Assembly (NCBI GenBank): GCA_047621325.1
Contig: JBLHLT010000009.1
Coordinates: forward strand, 1 to 64,000
DNA length: 64,000 bases
Reading direction: 5' to 3'
Origin: Bermanella sp047621325
Lineage (GTDB): Bacteria > Pseudomonadota > Gammaproteobacteria > Pseudomonadales > Oceanobacteraceae
Shown: positions 37,114-46,771 of the stretch, one piece after another
How positions within the stretch are numbered: position 1 is the first letter of the stretch
Layout: each line of letters begins with the position of its first letter
Notes under the pieces: generated by a model
Databases searched by the model: none
Seen by the model: the letters and a program-made list of their open reading frames with translations, nothing else
What the model was told of the DNA's origin: nothing
Translations under genes and position numbers: made by a program

Positions 37114-37959
37114 CTATTCTTCTTTTTTTGTTTTTGTGACTTGTAATAAGTGAATTTGGCGATTGTTGCCGTTTGCCACTTTGAACTCATATTGGCCAAT
37201 GTTGATGGTTTCATCACACTCTGGTAAGCGGCCAAATTTACCCATGACAATGCCGCCTATGGTATCAAACTCATAGTCTTCAAATTGAGTGTTAAATGAC
37301 TCATTGAAGTCTTGAATGGAGGTTAAGGCTTTAACCATGAAGGTATTTTCACCGACCTGTTTGATGAAGGTGTCTTCTTCATCAAAGTCATGTTCGTCTT
37401 CAATGTCACCGACAATTTGTTCGAGCACATCTTCAATGGTGACTAGGCCAGCAATACCGCCGTACTCATCAATGACAACGGCCATGTGATTGCGCGTGGC
37501 GCGAAATTCTTTTAGCAACACGTTGAGGCGCTTACTTTCTGGCACAAAGGTGACAGGTCGTAGAATTTCTTTTACCCGAAAGTGGTCTGTGTTTTGTTCG
37601 AGAACTAAATTTAGCAGGTCTTTGGCTAATAAAATCCCCAACACTTCCTCGTCGTTTTCACCTAATACAGGAAAACGCGAGTGGGCACTTTCAATGATCA
37701 ATGGCAGGAAATCTTTAGGCTTTTGGTCTGCCTTTACAAATGCCATTTGCGAGCGCGGAATCATGATTTCACGCACCTGCATATCCGCTACTTGAATCGC
37801 TCCCTCCATGATTGAAAGCGCATCACTGTCTACCAGCTGACGTTCTTCCGCATCTCTTAGGATGTGCTTAATTTCGTTGCGGCTTTTTGGGTCCCCTGAG
37901 AACAAGCGTAAGCTTTCTAGCCAGGTAAACAGGGACTTTCTCTGTCGGTCTTCGTTCAT
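37114..37959 (-). CDS. corC: CorC/HlyC-family CBS-domain protein
   Basis: 281-residue cytoplasmic protein with two CBS domains (start VREIMIPRSQMAFV; second near VTFVPESKRLNVLLKEF, containing MAVVIDEYGGIAGLVT) and a C-terminal CorC_HlyC FAD-binding-like transporter-associated domain. Implicated in magnesium and cobalt efflux or in support of lipoprotein acylation. Three bases from ybeY and five bases before lnt, the conserved order. Confidence 0.93.
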   Translation of the reverse strand: MNEDRQRKSLFTWLESLRLFSGDPKSRNEIKHILRDAEERQLVDSDALSIMEGAIQVADMQVREIMIPRSQMAFVKADQKPKDFLPLIIESAHSRFPVLGENDEEVLGILLAKDLLNLVLEQNTDHFRVKEILRPVTFVPESKRLNVLLKEFRATRNHMAVVIDEYGGIAGLVTIEDVLEQIVGDIEDEHDFDEEDTFIKQVGENTFMVKALTSIQDFNESFNTQFEDYEFDTIGGIVMGKFGRLPECDETINIGQYEFKVANGNNRQIHLLQVTKTKKEE

Positions 37960-37962
37960 ATT

Positions 37963-38436
37963 TTAATCAATGATTGCGTAAGGGTCGGTAATTTCTAGAC
38001 GCGCTAGAATTTCCCGTTCAAGGTTTTCCATTGTCTCAGCTTCTTCGTCCTTTATATGGTCGTAACCTAATAAATGCAAGCAGCCGTGAATGACCATATG
38101 GGCAAAATGATCACTAAATGTTTTATTTTGCAGATGAGCCTCTGCCGCTACAACAGGCACACAAATGACAAGATCACCAATTAAGTGGCCTATTTCGTCA
38201 TCAAGTCCTGCTAATTCTGGTGGTATTTCGAACGGGAAAGATAACACATTAGTCGGTTTATCTTTACCGCGATATTCGCTGTTGAGCTGCTGGCTTTCTT
38301 GGTTATCCACAAGGCGAATGCTCAGTTCTGCATTCTCTTTAAGGTTAGCCAGAGCCGATTGCGCCCATAGGATTAGTTTGTCATCTGAAGGCAGTGGTGA
38401 GTGTTCACTTGCAATTTGAATGTCCACATCAATCAT
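37963..38436 (-). CDS. ybeY: endoribonuclease YbeY
   Basis: Single-strand RNase for 16S rRNA maturation and 70S quality control. 157 residues starting at ATG 38436 (AGGA box upstream); the frame is open to 38517 but that reading lies inside ybeZ. The zinc motif HGCLHLLGYDH (H3xH5xH) is intact. It overlaps the ybeZ end by eight bases. Confidence 0.95.
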   Translation of the reverse strand: MIDVDIQIASEHSPLPSDDKLILWAQSALANLKENAELSIRLVDNQESQQLNSEYRGKDKPTNVLSFPFEIPPELAGLDDEIGHLIGDLVICVPVVAAEAHLQNKTFSDHFAHMVIHGCLHLLGYDHIKDEEAETMENLEREILARLEITDPYAIID

Positions 38437-39478
38437 TTGAAGTGTCCTTTTTAAGTTTCTCGTCGGCGTCTTTTTGGGCGGCGAGTTTTGCATCGTGAGC
38501 GTCATAGGCATCCACAATGCGTTGTACTAACGGGTGGCGCACTACGTCTTTATTTGCAAAGTGAGTAAAACCAATACCTTCAACATTGTTAAGAATGTTA
38601 ATGATGTGGGATAAACCAGAGCGAGTGCCGCGAGGTAAATCTACCTGAGTAATATCGCCTGTAATCACGGCTTTTGAGCCAAAACCAATACGGGTTAAAA
38701 ACATCTTCATTTGTTCGGGTGTGGTGTTTTGGCTTTCATCTAAAATTACATAGCAGTTACTTAGCGTACGGCCACGCATGTAAGCCAAGGGCGCGATTTC
38801 AATGATATTGCGTTCTTGCATTTTAATGACTTGCTCATACCCAAGCATGTCGTGCAATGCGTCATACAGTGGGCGTAAGTAAGGGTCAATTTTTTGTGCT
38901 AAATCGCCGGGCAGAAACCCTAGTTTTTCGCCTGCTTCTACGGCGGGGCGTACAAGTAGAATTTTTTGTACGTCATCGCGTAAGAGTGCTTCTACCGCAC
39001 ATGCAACCGCTAAATAGGTCTTACCGGTACCAGCAGGGCCTATGCCAAAATTCACATCGTATTCATGAATGGTGCGCACGTATTTCTGTTGATTTGGCCC
39101 GCGCGGTTTGATGATTAGCTTGGGGGTGCGAATCACAATAGGCTTATGTGCCCCTTCGCTGTGGTCTTTTTGGTAGGCGATCTCAATATCGGCTTCTTGT
39201 AATAACAAGTGAATGAGGTCTTTACGAATCTCTGTGCCGTTATGGGTTTCACGGTAGAGTCGCTGAATGATTTGACTGGCGTGATCGACGCCTTTTGCTT
39301 CGCCAGCCAGTTTGAAATGGTTGCCGCGATTAAACACTCGAATTTGAAAATGGCTGGCAACCTGTTTGATGTGACTATCGAGGTCGCCGCATAAATTCGC
39401 CAGACGACGTGCGTCATCTGGTTCTAAGTAGAACTCGGTTTGAGCTGTGTGTGGCTTTTCAGCGCTGACAGTTGTCAT
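38429..39478 (-). CDS. ybeZ: PhoH-like ATPase YbeZ
   Basis: 349-residue P-loop NTPase partner of YbeY. N-terminal KH-like region, Walker A GPAGTGKT, Walker B VILDESQN and the conserved QMKMFLTRIG segment are present, with a charged C-terminal tail. First gene of the ybeZ-ybeY-corC-lnt operon; miaB lies 31 bases upstream on the same strand. Confidence 0.95.
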   Translation of the reverse strand: MTTVSAEKPHTAQTEFYLEPDDARRLANLCGDLDSHIKQVASHFQIRVFNRGNHFKLAGEAKGVDHASQIIQRLYRETHNGTEIRKDLIHLLLQEADIEIAYQKDHSEGAHKPIVIRTPKLIIKPRGPNQQKYVRTIHEYDVNFGIGPAGTGKTYLAVACAVEALLRDDVQKILLVRPAVEAGEKLGFLPGDLAQKIDPYLRPLYDALHDMLGYEQVIKMQERNIIEIAPLAYMRGRTLSNCYVILDESQNTTPEQMKMFLTRIGFGSKAVITGDITQVDLPRGTRSGLSHIINILNNVEGIGFTHFANKDVVRHPLVQRIVDAYDAHDAKLAAQKDADEKLKKDTSND

Positions 39479-39509
39479 TCAGTAAAGGGTTCTCTGTATC
39501 AGTAAGTAA

Positions 39510-40850
39510 TTAAAACACGCCTTCATCAAGTAATGCGTGTCCATAAAGGCTGTTGGTGTAGGCCTCTTCAATTTTCACTTTAACAAACTTTCCAATCAAA
39601 TTGTGATCATCACTGTGAAAGTAAACAGAACGGTTATTTTCAGAGCGGCCCATGAGCTTGCTTGGGTCTTTCGTTGAAACACTGACCACCAAAATGGTTT
39701 CTACTTTGCCAACCATGCGGCGGCCAATTTGTTGTGCATTTTGGATGATGCGGTCTTGCAAGATGGCCAAACGCTTTTTCTTCACGTCTTCGGGGGTATT
39801 GTCTTCTAGTTCGGAGGCGGGAGTGCCTGGGCGCTTACTGAAGACAAAGCTGAATGAGGTATCGAAACCAATCTCATGAATTAAGTTCATGGTGTCTTGG
39901 AAGTCTTCATCAGTTTCACCAGGGAAGCCAATAATAAAGTCAGAGCTGATGCTGATATCAGGGCGAACTTGTCTGATGCGCTTGATCTTGTCGATATACA
40001 TGTCCACTTCGTGGCCACGCTTCATTGCGGCTAATATTTTGTTTGAACCACTTTGTACTGGCAGGTGAAGGTGACTGACCAGCTCAGGTACTTCAGCGAA
40101 GGCTTGAATTAAGCTATCAGTGAACTCTAGGGGGTTCGAGGTGGTAAAGCGTATACGGTCGATACCGTCTACTTCGGCTACGTGGTGAATCAATTCGGCT
40201 AAATCCATGATGTCGCCATCATCGGTTTGCCCTTCATAGCAGTTGACGTTTTGACCCAGCAGGTTAACTTCACGCACGTTTTGCGCGGCTAGCTGGTGTA
40301 CCTCTTTCATGACATCGTTGAACGGGCGACTTACTTCTTCACCGCGAGTATAAGGCACTACGCAGAATGTGCAGTATTTGCTGCAACCTTCCATGATGGA
40401 TAAAAACGCACTGCCGCCATCGACCTTAGGGGCGGGCAGATGGTCAAATTTCTCTATTTCAGGGAAGGTCACATCCATTACTGGAATACGGTTGGCACTG
40501 GCATCAATGAATTGTGGCAGTTTATGCAGAGTCTGCGGCCCAAAAATCATGTCCACTTGCGGGGCGCGTTTGCGGATAGCTTCCCCTTCTTGGCTGGCGA
40601 CACAGCCGCCCACACCAATGATCAAGTTTGGGTTTTTCTTCTTTAATTTGTTCCAGCGACCCAATTGATGAAAGACCTTTTCTTGGGCTTTTTCACGGAT
40701 AGAGCAGGTGTTGAGCAGGATAACATCTGCTTCTGCTTCGTTATCAGTAATTTCCATAGCGTGAGTTTCCCCCAGCAAATCAGCCATGCGGGAGCTATCG
40801 TACTCATTCATTTGGCAGCCATGGGTTTTGATGAACAACTTTTTCGCCAC
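39510..40850 (-). CDS. miaB: tRNA-2-methylthio-N6-dimethylallyladenosine synthase
   Basis: Radical-SAM methylthiotransferase acting on A37 of tRNAs. The 446-residue protein has the N-terminal cluster cysteines Cys12, Cys49 and Cys83, the radical-SAM motif Cys156-SKY-Cys160-TF-Cys163, and a C-terminal TRAM domain (KVKIEEAYTNSLYG). It lies directly upstream of ybeZ as in many gammaproteobacteria. Confidence 0.97.
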   Translation of the reverse strand: MAKKLFIKTHGCQMNEYDSSRMADLLGETHAMEITDNEAEADVILLNTCSIREKAQEKVFHQLGRWNKLKKKNPNLIIGVGGCVASQEGEAIRKRAPQVDMIFGPQTLHKLPQFIDASANRIPVMDVTFPEIEKFDHLPAPKVDGGSAFLSIMEGCSKYCTFCVVPYTRGEEVSRPFNDVMKEVHQLAAQNVREVNLLGQNVNCYEGQTDDGDIMDLAELIHHVAEVDGIDRIRFTTSNPLEFTDSLIQAFAEVPELVSHLHLPVQSGSNKILAAMKRGHEVDMYIDKIKRIRQVRPDISISSDFIIGFPGETDEDFQDTMNLIHEIGFDTSFSFVFSKRPGTPASELEDNTPEDVKKKRLAILQDRIIQNAQQIGRRMVGKVETILVVSVSTKDPSKLMGRSENNRSVYFHSDDHNLIGKFVKVKIEEAYTNSLYGHALLDEGVF

Positions 40851-41108
40851 GGATTAGACCACTCATGCTATGTATTAGGGGCGCGCATTATAAACAAATG
40901 TGTACTTTCTGCCCAGTTTTACCTTGGCTCACTTCAATAACGATTGTAGGCAATCTCTTACACGAACTGATGCAAAATGGGATATCCATCACAAAATTTC
41001 CTGTTAGAATGGTCAATTGCAACATTATTCGATTCTTAAGTGTTGTATTGAGTCATAAAACCTAGGATGGAGTCAGGTATGGGAGCGTTCGCAATGGAGG
41101 GCAAAACA

Positions 41109-41306
41109 ATGGCACAAGATGGTTACCGCTTACGAGGTGATGGCAGTAATGATGACATTATTCTGCGCTTAGAGGCTGAGATCGACAAACTTGAGTCTCA
41201 ATTGTCTAGGTTACAGGTTGAAGATACCCCACATCGTTTTAGCTTGATGAAAACCTATCGCACCATGATCGAGTCTCGTATGGACTTACTTAGTCAGATG
41301 CGTTAA
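41109..41306 (+). CDS. small basic/acidic coiled-coil protein, 65 residues
   Basis: Start at ATG 41109, preceded by GGAGGG at seven bases; longer readings from 41067 are not supported. The sequence DIILRLEAEIDKLESQLSRLQ is a clear amphipathic helix or coiled coil. No membrane segment, and no family recognised. Divergent from miaB and closed by a strong terminator, so a real short gene. Confidence 0.65.
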   Translation: MAQDGYRLRGDGSNDDIILRLEAEIDKLESQLSRLQVEDTPHRFSLMKTYRTMIESRMDLLSQMR

Positions 41307-41322
41307 TTCCCCGAATTTTAAT

Positions 41323-41352
41323 AAAAAGCCACTTTAGTTAAGTGGCTTTTTT
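41323..41352. terminator. rho-independent terminator (bidirectional)
   Basis: AAAAAGCCACTT and AAGTGGCTTTTTT form a 12-pair stem with a five-to-six-base loop, T run on the plus strand and A run on the left. It serves the small plus-strand gene and the lipoprotein gene converging from the right. Confidence 0.92.
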
Positions 41353-41370
41353 GTTTGAACCCGACTGTGA

Positions 41371-42420
41371 TTAGTTTGACGTTTTTTCTAATCGTCTGAC
41401 TTCTGCTTGCAGTAAAACCACCTTGCGTTTCCACTTCTCTAATTCCTCTTTATCGTTTGAGGCAGGTGGGGTGCGATATTTGTTTTTTAGAATCTTTCCT
41501 GCGTATTGGCTCATTAATAAGCTTTGATCATCTAATGATAGGTTACGAATATCTTTGTAATTCATTGACTCAGCGATACGCTGTATAAGTTGTTCTTGTT
41601 TTAATACGAGGTCTTCAATATTTGGTTCTTGGGCTTGCTGCAGTTTGTGGGCAAGGCGAGCAAGTGAAAACAGGCGCTCGCTTAAAAATAAACTGTCATT
41701 GGCCAAGCCATGAATGGTTTTTTTATCTCTAGGATTCTGACGAATGAATTGTTCTGTATTTTTTAGCTGAGTGATGGTCTCTTTGTGTGTGTTGGGTAGG
41801 CTTTTTTCAGCGCCAAGCTCTTGAGCTTGCTTGATCATAACGTAAGATTTATTCAAATAAGTGTGACCAATGGTGCGTACTTCTAATTCAGCCATGGCTT
41901 TTATTAATGTTTTTTCAGCTTGCTGCGCCTGTGTTTCTTTACGTTGTTCTACTTGTTGAATGAGTACTAATTGCTCGTTTTCAATTTCTTGAAATTCAAG
42001 AGGGAAGTGAGTATTGGCTTTTAGTTTAAGCAGCACCTCACGATTGGCTAAGCTACTAGATAAATACTCTTGTACCATTTTTTTATTGCGTAAACCGGCT
42101 TCAACCCATTCGATGGATAACTGAGCATGTAAGCGAATATCGGAAGTGGGCTCTTTTTTTGTATAGAGATCAGTTGCGTTGTCATACGCTTCTTGAGCTT
42201 GTTTGAAATAAGTTGGCGCATAAAATGCTAATAATTCTGTATTGGCTTTTTGTAATTTCAATTTCGCATTTTGGAGAGAAGATTGCTCAGATTGGGTACT
42301 TTTATGGGCAATTTTCTCGGCACGTACGTTCAAGTTTTTTTGATCAGGAAGGCTAGAGCATGCACTAAGGTATAAACAAAAAGTTAGTAAATACAAAGAC
42401 TTAGAAAATATATTCCACAT
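41371..42420 (-). CDS. coiled-coil outer-membrane lipoprotein, function unknown
   Basis: 349 residues. Lipoprotein signal peptide with lipobox LSAC (Cys21). The rest is almost entirely helical and rich in Gln/Lys/Glu/Leu, with long coiled-coil stretches (about 45-75, 140-190, 325-345). The N-terminal part resembles helical-repeat lipoproteins of the DUF4398 type found in Pseudomonas and relatives. Predicted periplasmic, anchored in the outer membrane. Monocistronic. Confidence 0.7.
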   Translation of the reverse strand: MWNIFSKSLYLLTFCLYLSACSSLPDQKNLNVRAEKIAHKSTQSEQSSLQNAKLKLQKANTELLAFYAPTYFKQAQEAYDNATDLYTKKEPTSDIRLHAQLSIEWVEAGLRNKKMVQEYLSSSLANREVLLKLKANTHFPLEFQEIENEQLVLIQQVEQRKETQAQQAEKTLIKAMAELEVRTIGHTYLNKSYVMIKQAQELGAEKSLPNTHKETITQLKNTEQFIRQNPRDKKTIHGLANDSLFLSERLFSLARLAHKLQQAQEPNIEDLVLKQEQLIQRIAESMNYKDIRNLSLDDQSLLMSQYAGKILKNKYRTPPASNDKEELEKWKRKVVLLQAEVRRLEKTSN

Positions 42421-42645
42421 TATTTAGGGGCCTTAAATTTATCGGTGGTCAACAACAATGATCGTGTGGGCTAATATACCACTATACTAAGGTGAGAACC
42501 TGTTATAGGCTGAAATTATGCGTTAAGTACGGGAGGTTTAGGTTTTACAGTGTGGGGAGCCACGTTCTGAGGCGCGCCTCGGGCAAAGGCAATAATTGTA
42601 AATACATGCAGTGCACTGCGGCAAAATGACAAATGGAGGCCGACT

Positions 42646-43236
42646 ATGACACAGGCATTTAAACACCCTTTAAAATGGCGCTTAGCCGATATGGCCGGCA
42701 CCGGCACAGAGCAAGTAAACATCGTCATGCCAGAGATGGATGCGCAGTCAAATCATGAAATTTTATTATCCACCGATATTCCTAGTCCTCACAGTAGTAA
42801 AATGGATATCAGTTGGACGGACGAAGACATTGATTTATTTCATGCCTTAGTTGAAAAGGTTTTATACGATTACGATGAACCTGAGCAGCTCGATATCGCA
42901 AATCCAGAAATTATTGATATTTTACATATGGTAGCGGCGGCTCACTTTATTGAACCTTTAGATGCCGATGAGGTTTTGGCAGATGATGTGCCCACGATCT
43001 TATGCGAAGCCGATTTGGGTGAGCTGGTGGCGATTCATACCTTAGACGGTTACAAGAGCTGTATCATAGCGGAGCTCGATAGTATTGAAGCGGTGTGCGT
43101 ATTACTTGAGCCGTTAATACTTGAAGATAAGAATATCGATTTAGAGGTCTATGACACACTGGTGGTAAATAAGCACAGTTTATTACCGGCAGAGTTTGGC
43201 AATGTTGAACCTGATTCGTGCAGTGTTATTCATTAA
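42646..43236 (+). CDS. acidic hypothetical protein, 196 residues
   Basis: Not recognised. GGAGG six bases before the ATG supports translation. Strongly acidic throughout, without signal peptide or transmembrane segment; DISWTDEDIDLFHALVEKVLYDYDEPEQLD is a probable helix pair. A strong terminator follows. Low similarity to known families is likely; a role in stress or regulation cannot be inferred. Confidence 0.6.
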   Translation: MTQAFKHPLKWRLADMAGTGTEQVNIVMPEMDAQSNHEILLSTDIPSPHSSKMDISWTDEDIDLFHALVEKVLYDYDEPEQLDIANPEIIDILHMVAAAHFIEPLDADEVLADDVPTILCEADLGELVAIHTLDGYKSCIIAELDSIEAVCVLLEPLILEDKNIDLEVYDTLVVNKHSLLPAEFGNVEPDSCSVIH

Positions 43237-43271
43237 TGTTTACTGCACGCATTTATTTTTGTGCAGAAACT

Positions 43272-43304
43272 AAAAAGCCAAGTACTTAGTACTTGGCTTT
43301 TTTT
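43272..43304. terminator. rho-independent terminator (bidirectional)
   Basis: AAAAAGCCAAGTA and TACTTGGCTTTTT pair perfectly around a short CTTAG loop, with T and A runs on both sides. It separates the convergent hypothetical gene and thiolase gene. Confidence 0.92.
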
Positions 43305-43337
43305 ATGCCTTCACTGCCGCGAGCAAGCGCGACGGAG

Positions 43338-44516
43338 TTAGCGTTCGATGGCGATACTCACGCCCATTCCGCCACCAATGCAAAGTGTGGCCAAACCTTT
43401 TTTAACATCACGTTTTTGCATTTCATGTATCAATGTTACCAGTACGCGACAACCTGAAGCGCCGATAGGGTGACCAAGCGCAATGGCACCACCATTGACG
43501 TTTACTTTTTCGCTGTCCCAGCCAAGTTCTTTACCCACAGACAAAGATTGCACGGCAAAAGCCTCGTTTGTTTCGATTAGGTCAACCTCTTCTAAGCTCC
43601 AACCCGCTTTGGCTAGGCAGCGCTTGGTGGCGCTAACAGGGCCAATGCCCATGATGCTAGGGTCAACACCGGCGTTAGCATAGCCTTTGATGGTGGCCAA
43701 GATCGTTAAACCTAATTCTTCCGCTTTTTCTTTGCTGGTCAGCATAACTGCAGCAGCGCCGTCGTTGAGCGACGAGGCATTGGCGGCCGTTACGGTGCCG
43801 TCTTTCTTGAATGCCGCGCGCATACCCGCTAGTTTTTCAGCGATAACACCGGCACGTGGACCTTCGTCTTTGTTGACAACTAAGTCGTCGCCTTTGCGTT
43901 GAGGGATCGTAATGGCAATAATTTCATCATCAAATTTCCCTGCTGCTTGCGCCGCAACGGCTTTTTGTTGGCTGGCGGCGGCAAAGGCGTCCTGAGCTTC
44001 ACGAGAGATGTCGTATTTTTCAGCTAGGTTTTCTGCGGTTATACCCATGTGGTAGTCGTTGAAGGCATCCCAAAGGCCATCTTTGATCATTGTGTCGACC
44101 ATAGTGATTGGCCCCATGCGCTGCCCAGTGCGAGAACCAGGCATTACATGAGCTGAGTTCGACATGCTTTCTTGGCCGCCTGCAATAATAAAGTCGGCAT
44201 CACCATTGGCGATGGCTTGAGCGCCTAGGTGAACAGCTTTAAGTGCTGAACCGCATACTTTGTTAATGGTCATGGCAGGTGTGTGGCTAGATAAGCCTGC
44301 ATGAATTGCGCTTTGACGAGCTGGATTCTGGCCTTCGCCCGCCGTTAAAACGTGACCAAAAATAACTTCGTCAACTAATTCAGCGTTAACGCCAGAGCGA
44401 GCAATCACCCCTTTGATCACTTGTGTGCCTAATTCAACCGCGCTCAGTTGAGATAAGCTGCCTTGAAAGGCTCCTATGGCACTGCGACCAGCGGCTACGA
44501 TGACGACTTCTTTCAT
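43338..44516 (-). CDS. acetyl-CoA C-acetyltransferase (thiolase)
   Basis: Biosynthetic-type thiolase condensing two acetyl-CoA to acetoacetyl-CoA. The 392-residue length and catalytic residues fit: Cys88 in NKVCGSA, His349 in GHPIGASG, Cys379 in CIGGGMG. AGGAG precedes the ATG. Monocistronic, without phaB/phaC beside it, so the role could be polyhydroxybutyrate precursor supply, ketone-body use or short-chain beta-oxidation (AtoB/PhaA type). Confidence 0.93.
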   Translation of the reverse strand: MKEVVIVAAGRSAIGAFQGSLSQLSAVELGTQVIKGVIARSGVNAELVDEVIFGHVLTAGEGQNPARQSAIHAGLSSHTPAMTINKVCGSALKAVHLGAQAIANGDADFIIAGGQESMSNSAHVMPGSRTGQRMGPITMVDTMIKDGLWDAFNDYHMGITAENLAEKYDISREAQDAFAAASQQKAVAAQAAGKFDDEIIAITIPQRKGDDLVVNKDEGPRAGVIAEKLAGMRAAFKKDGTVTAANASSLNDGAAAVMLTSKEKAEELGLTILATIKGYANAGVDPSIMGIGPVSATKRCLAKAGWSLEEVDLIETNEAFAVQSLSVGKELGWDSEKVNVNGGAIALGHPIGASGCRVLVTLIHEMQKRDVKKGLATLCIGGGMGVSIAIER

Positions 44517-44662
44517 AACATACTCCTAAAAAGCTGCATATTGACTCATGCAGATAGAAAATCGGGTAGAACTTTAACGAAAAAGCCTAAATTATCCTAG
44601 TGAAATACACGATTAAAGGTGCATGGCTAGGTACGCTTTTTATAGTGTTTATTTCTGCTGGG

Positions 44663-45649
44663 CTATAAATAATCGGTAATCTTAAAACCAAAACCGATGC
44701 GCCTTTGGTATTGATTGTATTCAATCAAGCTATGCCCGTACCCCTCGTAATATTGTACGAACCCTAAAAAGCGTCGACCCAGTGGAAAGGTAAATTCGAA
44801 CTCAGCCCAGCCTCGGTTTTTATTCACATTAAAATTGTTGCCTAGTCGAAACATAAGAGATTCGCGGCCGACTTTTTTATACCAAATAAAGTTGCCGTAA
44901 CCAAGGTATTTGTGAATGTCTGGGTTGTCATTGTCAGTAGGGTCATCGGGGTCGGCTTTTTTGGTTTCTGGTAAACGCCACCAAGGCTCGAGGCCGTAAA
45001 CGCTGCTGCCATCACGATGATAAATACCGGCAATGATTCGATTCCAGCTGCGAGAAAACCCCTGAAATTGACCATTACTTTGATGGTTAAGGGATACTGT
45101 CATTTGATTGATATAGCCCCAGTTAGGAGCTAACTGTAAAAATAACTCAGGCTCATGATTGGTCTCACGAAACGGGCGAGAAATATTCTCACTGTAAACC
45201 TGCCAAAACGATTTATTGGTGTAGGCCGCATAAAGTCGATTTTTGTTGTTTTTATCAAATTGATGAATCTGGTATTTCACGCTAATTTGAAACATCGCTT
45301 CAACATTGTTATAGCCAGGCCAAGTGTCGCCAACCACTTCTTTGATTTCATCATCATGAGGGGTTTCGGTATAGGAGACGGGCATCACGTAGTTTGGTCG
45401 GTGGGGTAAGATCACAAACGGTAATTTAATCGCCTTTTCTTCTAAAATTTGTTTGCGTTCAATAGCGGATGTTAATGCAAGGTTACTATCATCAGATAGT
45501 GGTTCTGAAAGTGTAGGCAGCTCAACGTTGCGTAGCTCATTATTGCTGAGTATGTCGGCATCTAAATTATCAAGAGCATCGTTTGGCTCTTGAGAGAAAG
45601 ACAAGCCGGTTACTATCATTAAACAGGTAAAGGTTATGAGTTTAATCAT
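44663..45649 (-). CDS. pldA: outer-membrane phospholipase A1
   Basis: Outer-membrane phospholipase (OMPLA). Start ATG 45649 with AAAGG upstream gives 328 residues; a reading to 45682 would spoil the signal peptide. The active site is visible as His189-x-Ser191 in NHQSNGQF and Asn203 in SRSWNR, with the same spacing as E. coli OMPLA. The protein has a longer acidic N-terminal stretch (about residues 20-75) before the barrel than the E. coli enzyme. It lies immediately downstream of mtnA (33 bases). Confidence 0.9.
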   Translation of the reverse strand: MIKLITFTCLMIVTGLSFSQEPNDALDNLDADILSNNELRNVELPTLSEPLSDDSNLALTSAIERKQILEEKAIKLPFVILPHRPNYVMPVSYTETPHDDEIKEVVGDTWPGYNNVEAMFQISVKYQIHQFDKNNKNRLYAAYTNKSFWQVYSENISRPFRETNHEPELFLQLAPNWGYINQMTVSLNHQSNGQFQGFSRSWNRIIAGIYHRDGSSVYGLEPWWRLPETKKADPDDPTDNDNPDIHKYLGYGNFIWYKKVGRESLMFRLGNNFNVNKNRGWAEFEFTFPLGRRFLGFVQYYEGYGHSLIEYNQYQRRIGFGFKITDYL

Positions 45650-45682
45650 TGGTCGCCTTTGGTAATACGTGTTTTCACACAT

Positions 45683-46732
45683 CTAATGGGTCACTAATTT
45701 TGCAATATTTTGAGTAAACGGCGGGAGTAAAATACCACTTTCACAAATAATCGCGTCGATTAATGCATTAGGCGTCACATCAAAAGATGGATTAATGGCC
45801 GCGCAATTTTCAGGTGCAATGTGTTTGCCTTGAATATGGGTCACCTCGTGTTCTGGTCGATGCTCAATAGGTATGTCATCACCGTGCTGCATATGTAAAT
45901 CGAATGTCGAGCTAGGTGCGACTACCATAAATTTCACGTTATGGTGCTTGGCTAATACCGCTAAATTATAGGTTCCTATTTTATTGGCCACATCCCCATT
46001 GGCGGTAATGCGATCTGCACCGACAATGATCCATTTAATGTTACCTTGGCGTAGTAGCTGCCCAGCAGCGCCTTCACTGCTTAAGCACACTTGAATGTTA
46101 TCACGCATTAATTCCCACGCCGTTAGGCGAGCGCCTTGTAGCCAGGGTCGCGTTTCGCCTGCATACACTTGTGTGATTTTATTTTCGGCAACAGCGGCCC
46201 GAATGACGCCAAGGGCGGTGCCGTAGCCACCGGTAGCCAGTGAGCCTGCGTTACAGTGAGTGTAAACCTCACTGTTTTCCTCGATAAGGCTGGCGCCTAA
46301 TCGTCCCATAGTTTGGTTGTTAATAATGTCTTGCTGATGAATGGATTGTGCTTGCGCGAGTAACGCTTCAATTTGATGGGCAATCGCTTTGTCTTGGCAA
46401 TCATTTAGTGTGGCCTGCATTTTTTCTAATGCCCAAAATAAATTCACGGCGGTGGGGCGAGAGTTTGCAAGCTGCTTAAATGATTGTGTTAAATCCAATT
46501 GAGTTTGATGTCGCTGAGCGTAAGCCGCCAGTACGATGCCGTATGCGGCGGTGATACCAATTGCGGGTGCGCCGCGCACGACCATATCGGTGATGGCCAG
46601 TGATACGGTGTGTGCATTGGTATAGTTAAGGTAGGTTTCTTGCTGAGGCAGTAGGCGTTGATCGAGCAATGTTAGGGTGTAGTCATCAAACGCAATCGCA
46701 CGTACGTTATCCCAATTAGAGGCTGTGGACAT
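45683..46732 (-). CDS. mtnA: methylthioribose-1-phosphate isomerase
   Basis: Methionine-salvage enzyme converting methylthioribose-1-phosphate to the ribulose form. 349 residues of the eIF2B-like fold, with VVRGAPAIGITAAYG, the catalytic Cys in THCNAGSLATGGYGTALG and the catalytic Asp in GADRITANGDVANKIGTY. No other mtn gene is adjacent. Confidence 0.95.
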   Translation of the reverse strand: MSTASNWDNVRAIAFDDYTLTLLDQRLLPQQETYLNYTNAHTVSLAITDMVVRGAPAIGITAAYGIVLAAYAQRHQTQLDLTQSFKQLANSRPTAVNLFWALEKMQATLNDCQDKAIAHQIEALLAQAQSIHQQDIINNQTMGRLGASLIEENSEVYTHCNAGSLATGGYGTALGVIRAAVAENKITQVYAGETRPWLQGARLTAWELMRDNIQVCLSSEGAAGQLLRQGNIKWIIVGADRITANGDVANKIGTYNLAVLAKHHNVKFMVVAPSSTFDLHMQHGDDIPIEHRPEHEVTHIQGKHIAPENCAAINPSFDVTPNALIDAIICESGILLPPFTQNIAKLVTH

Positions 46733-46771
46733 TGAAGGTTTCCGCGCAAATTATGAATTTAAATTGCGCGA

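Noticed and set aside
36747..37250. Minus-strand open frames in another phase of lnt and corC.
   Set aside because: Shadow frames; the lnt and corC frames carry all family motifs.
40369..41065. Plus-strand open frames across and upstream of miaB.
   Set aside because: They overlap the strong miaB frame or its promoter, overlap each other and have no recognisable features.
43338..44516. Assigning the thiolase firmly to polyhydroxybutyrate synthesis (phaA).
   Set aside because: No phaB or phaC is in the window, so only the enzyme class is supported.
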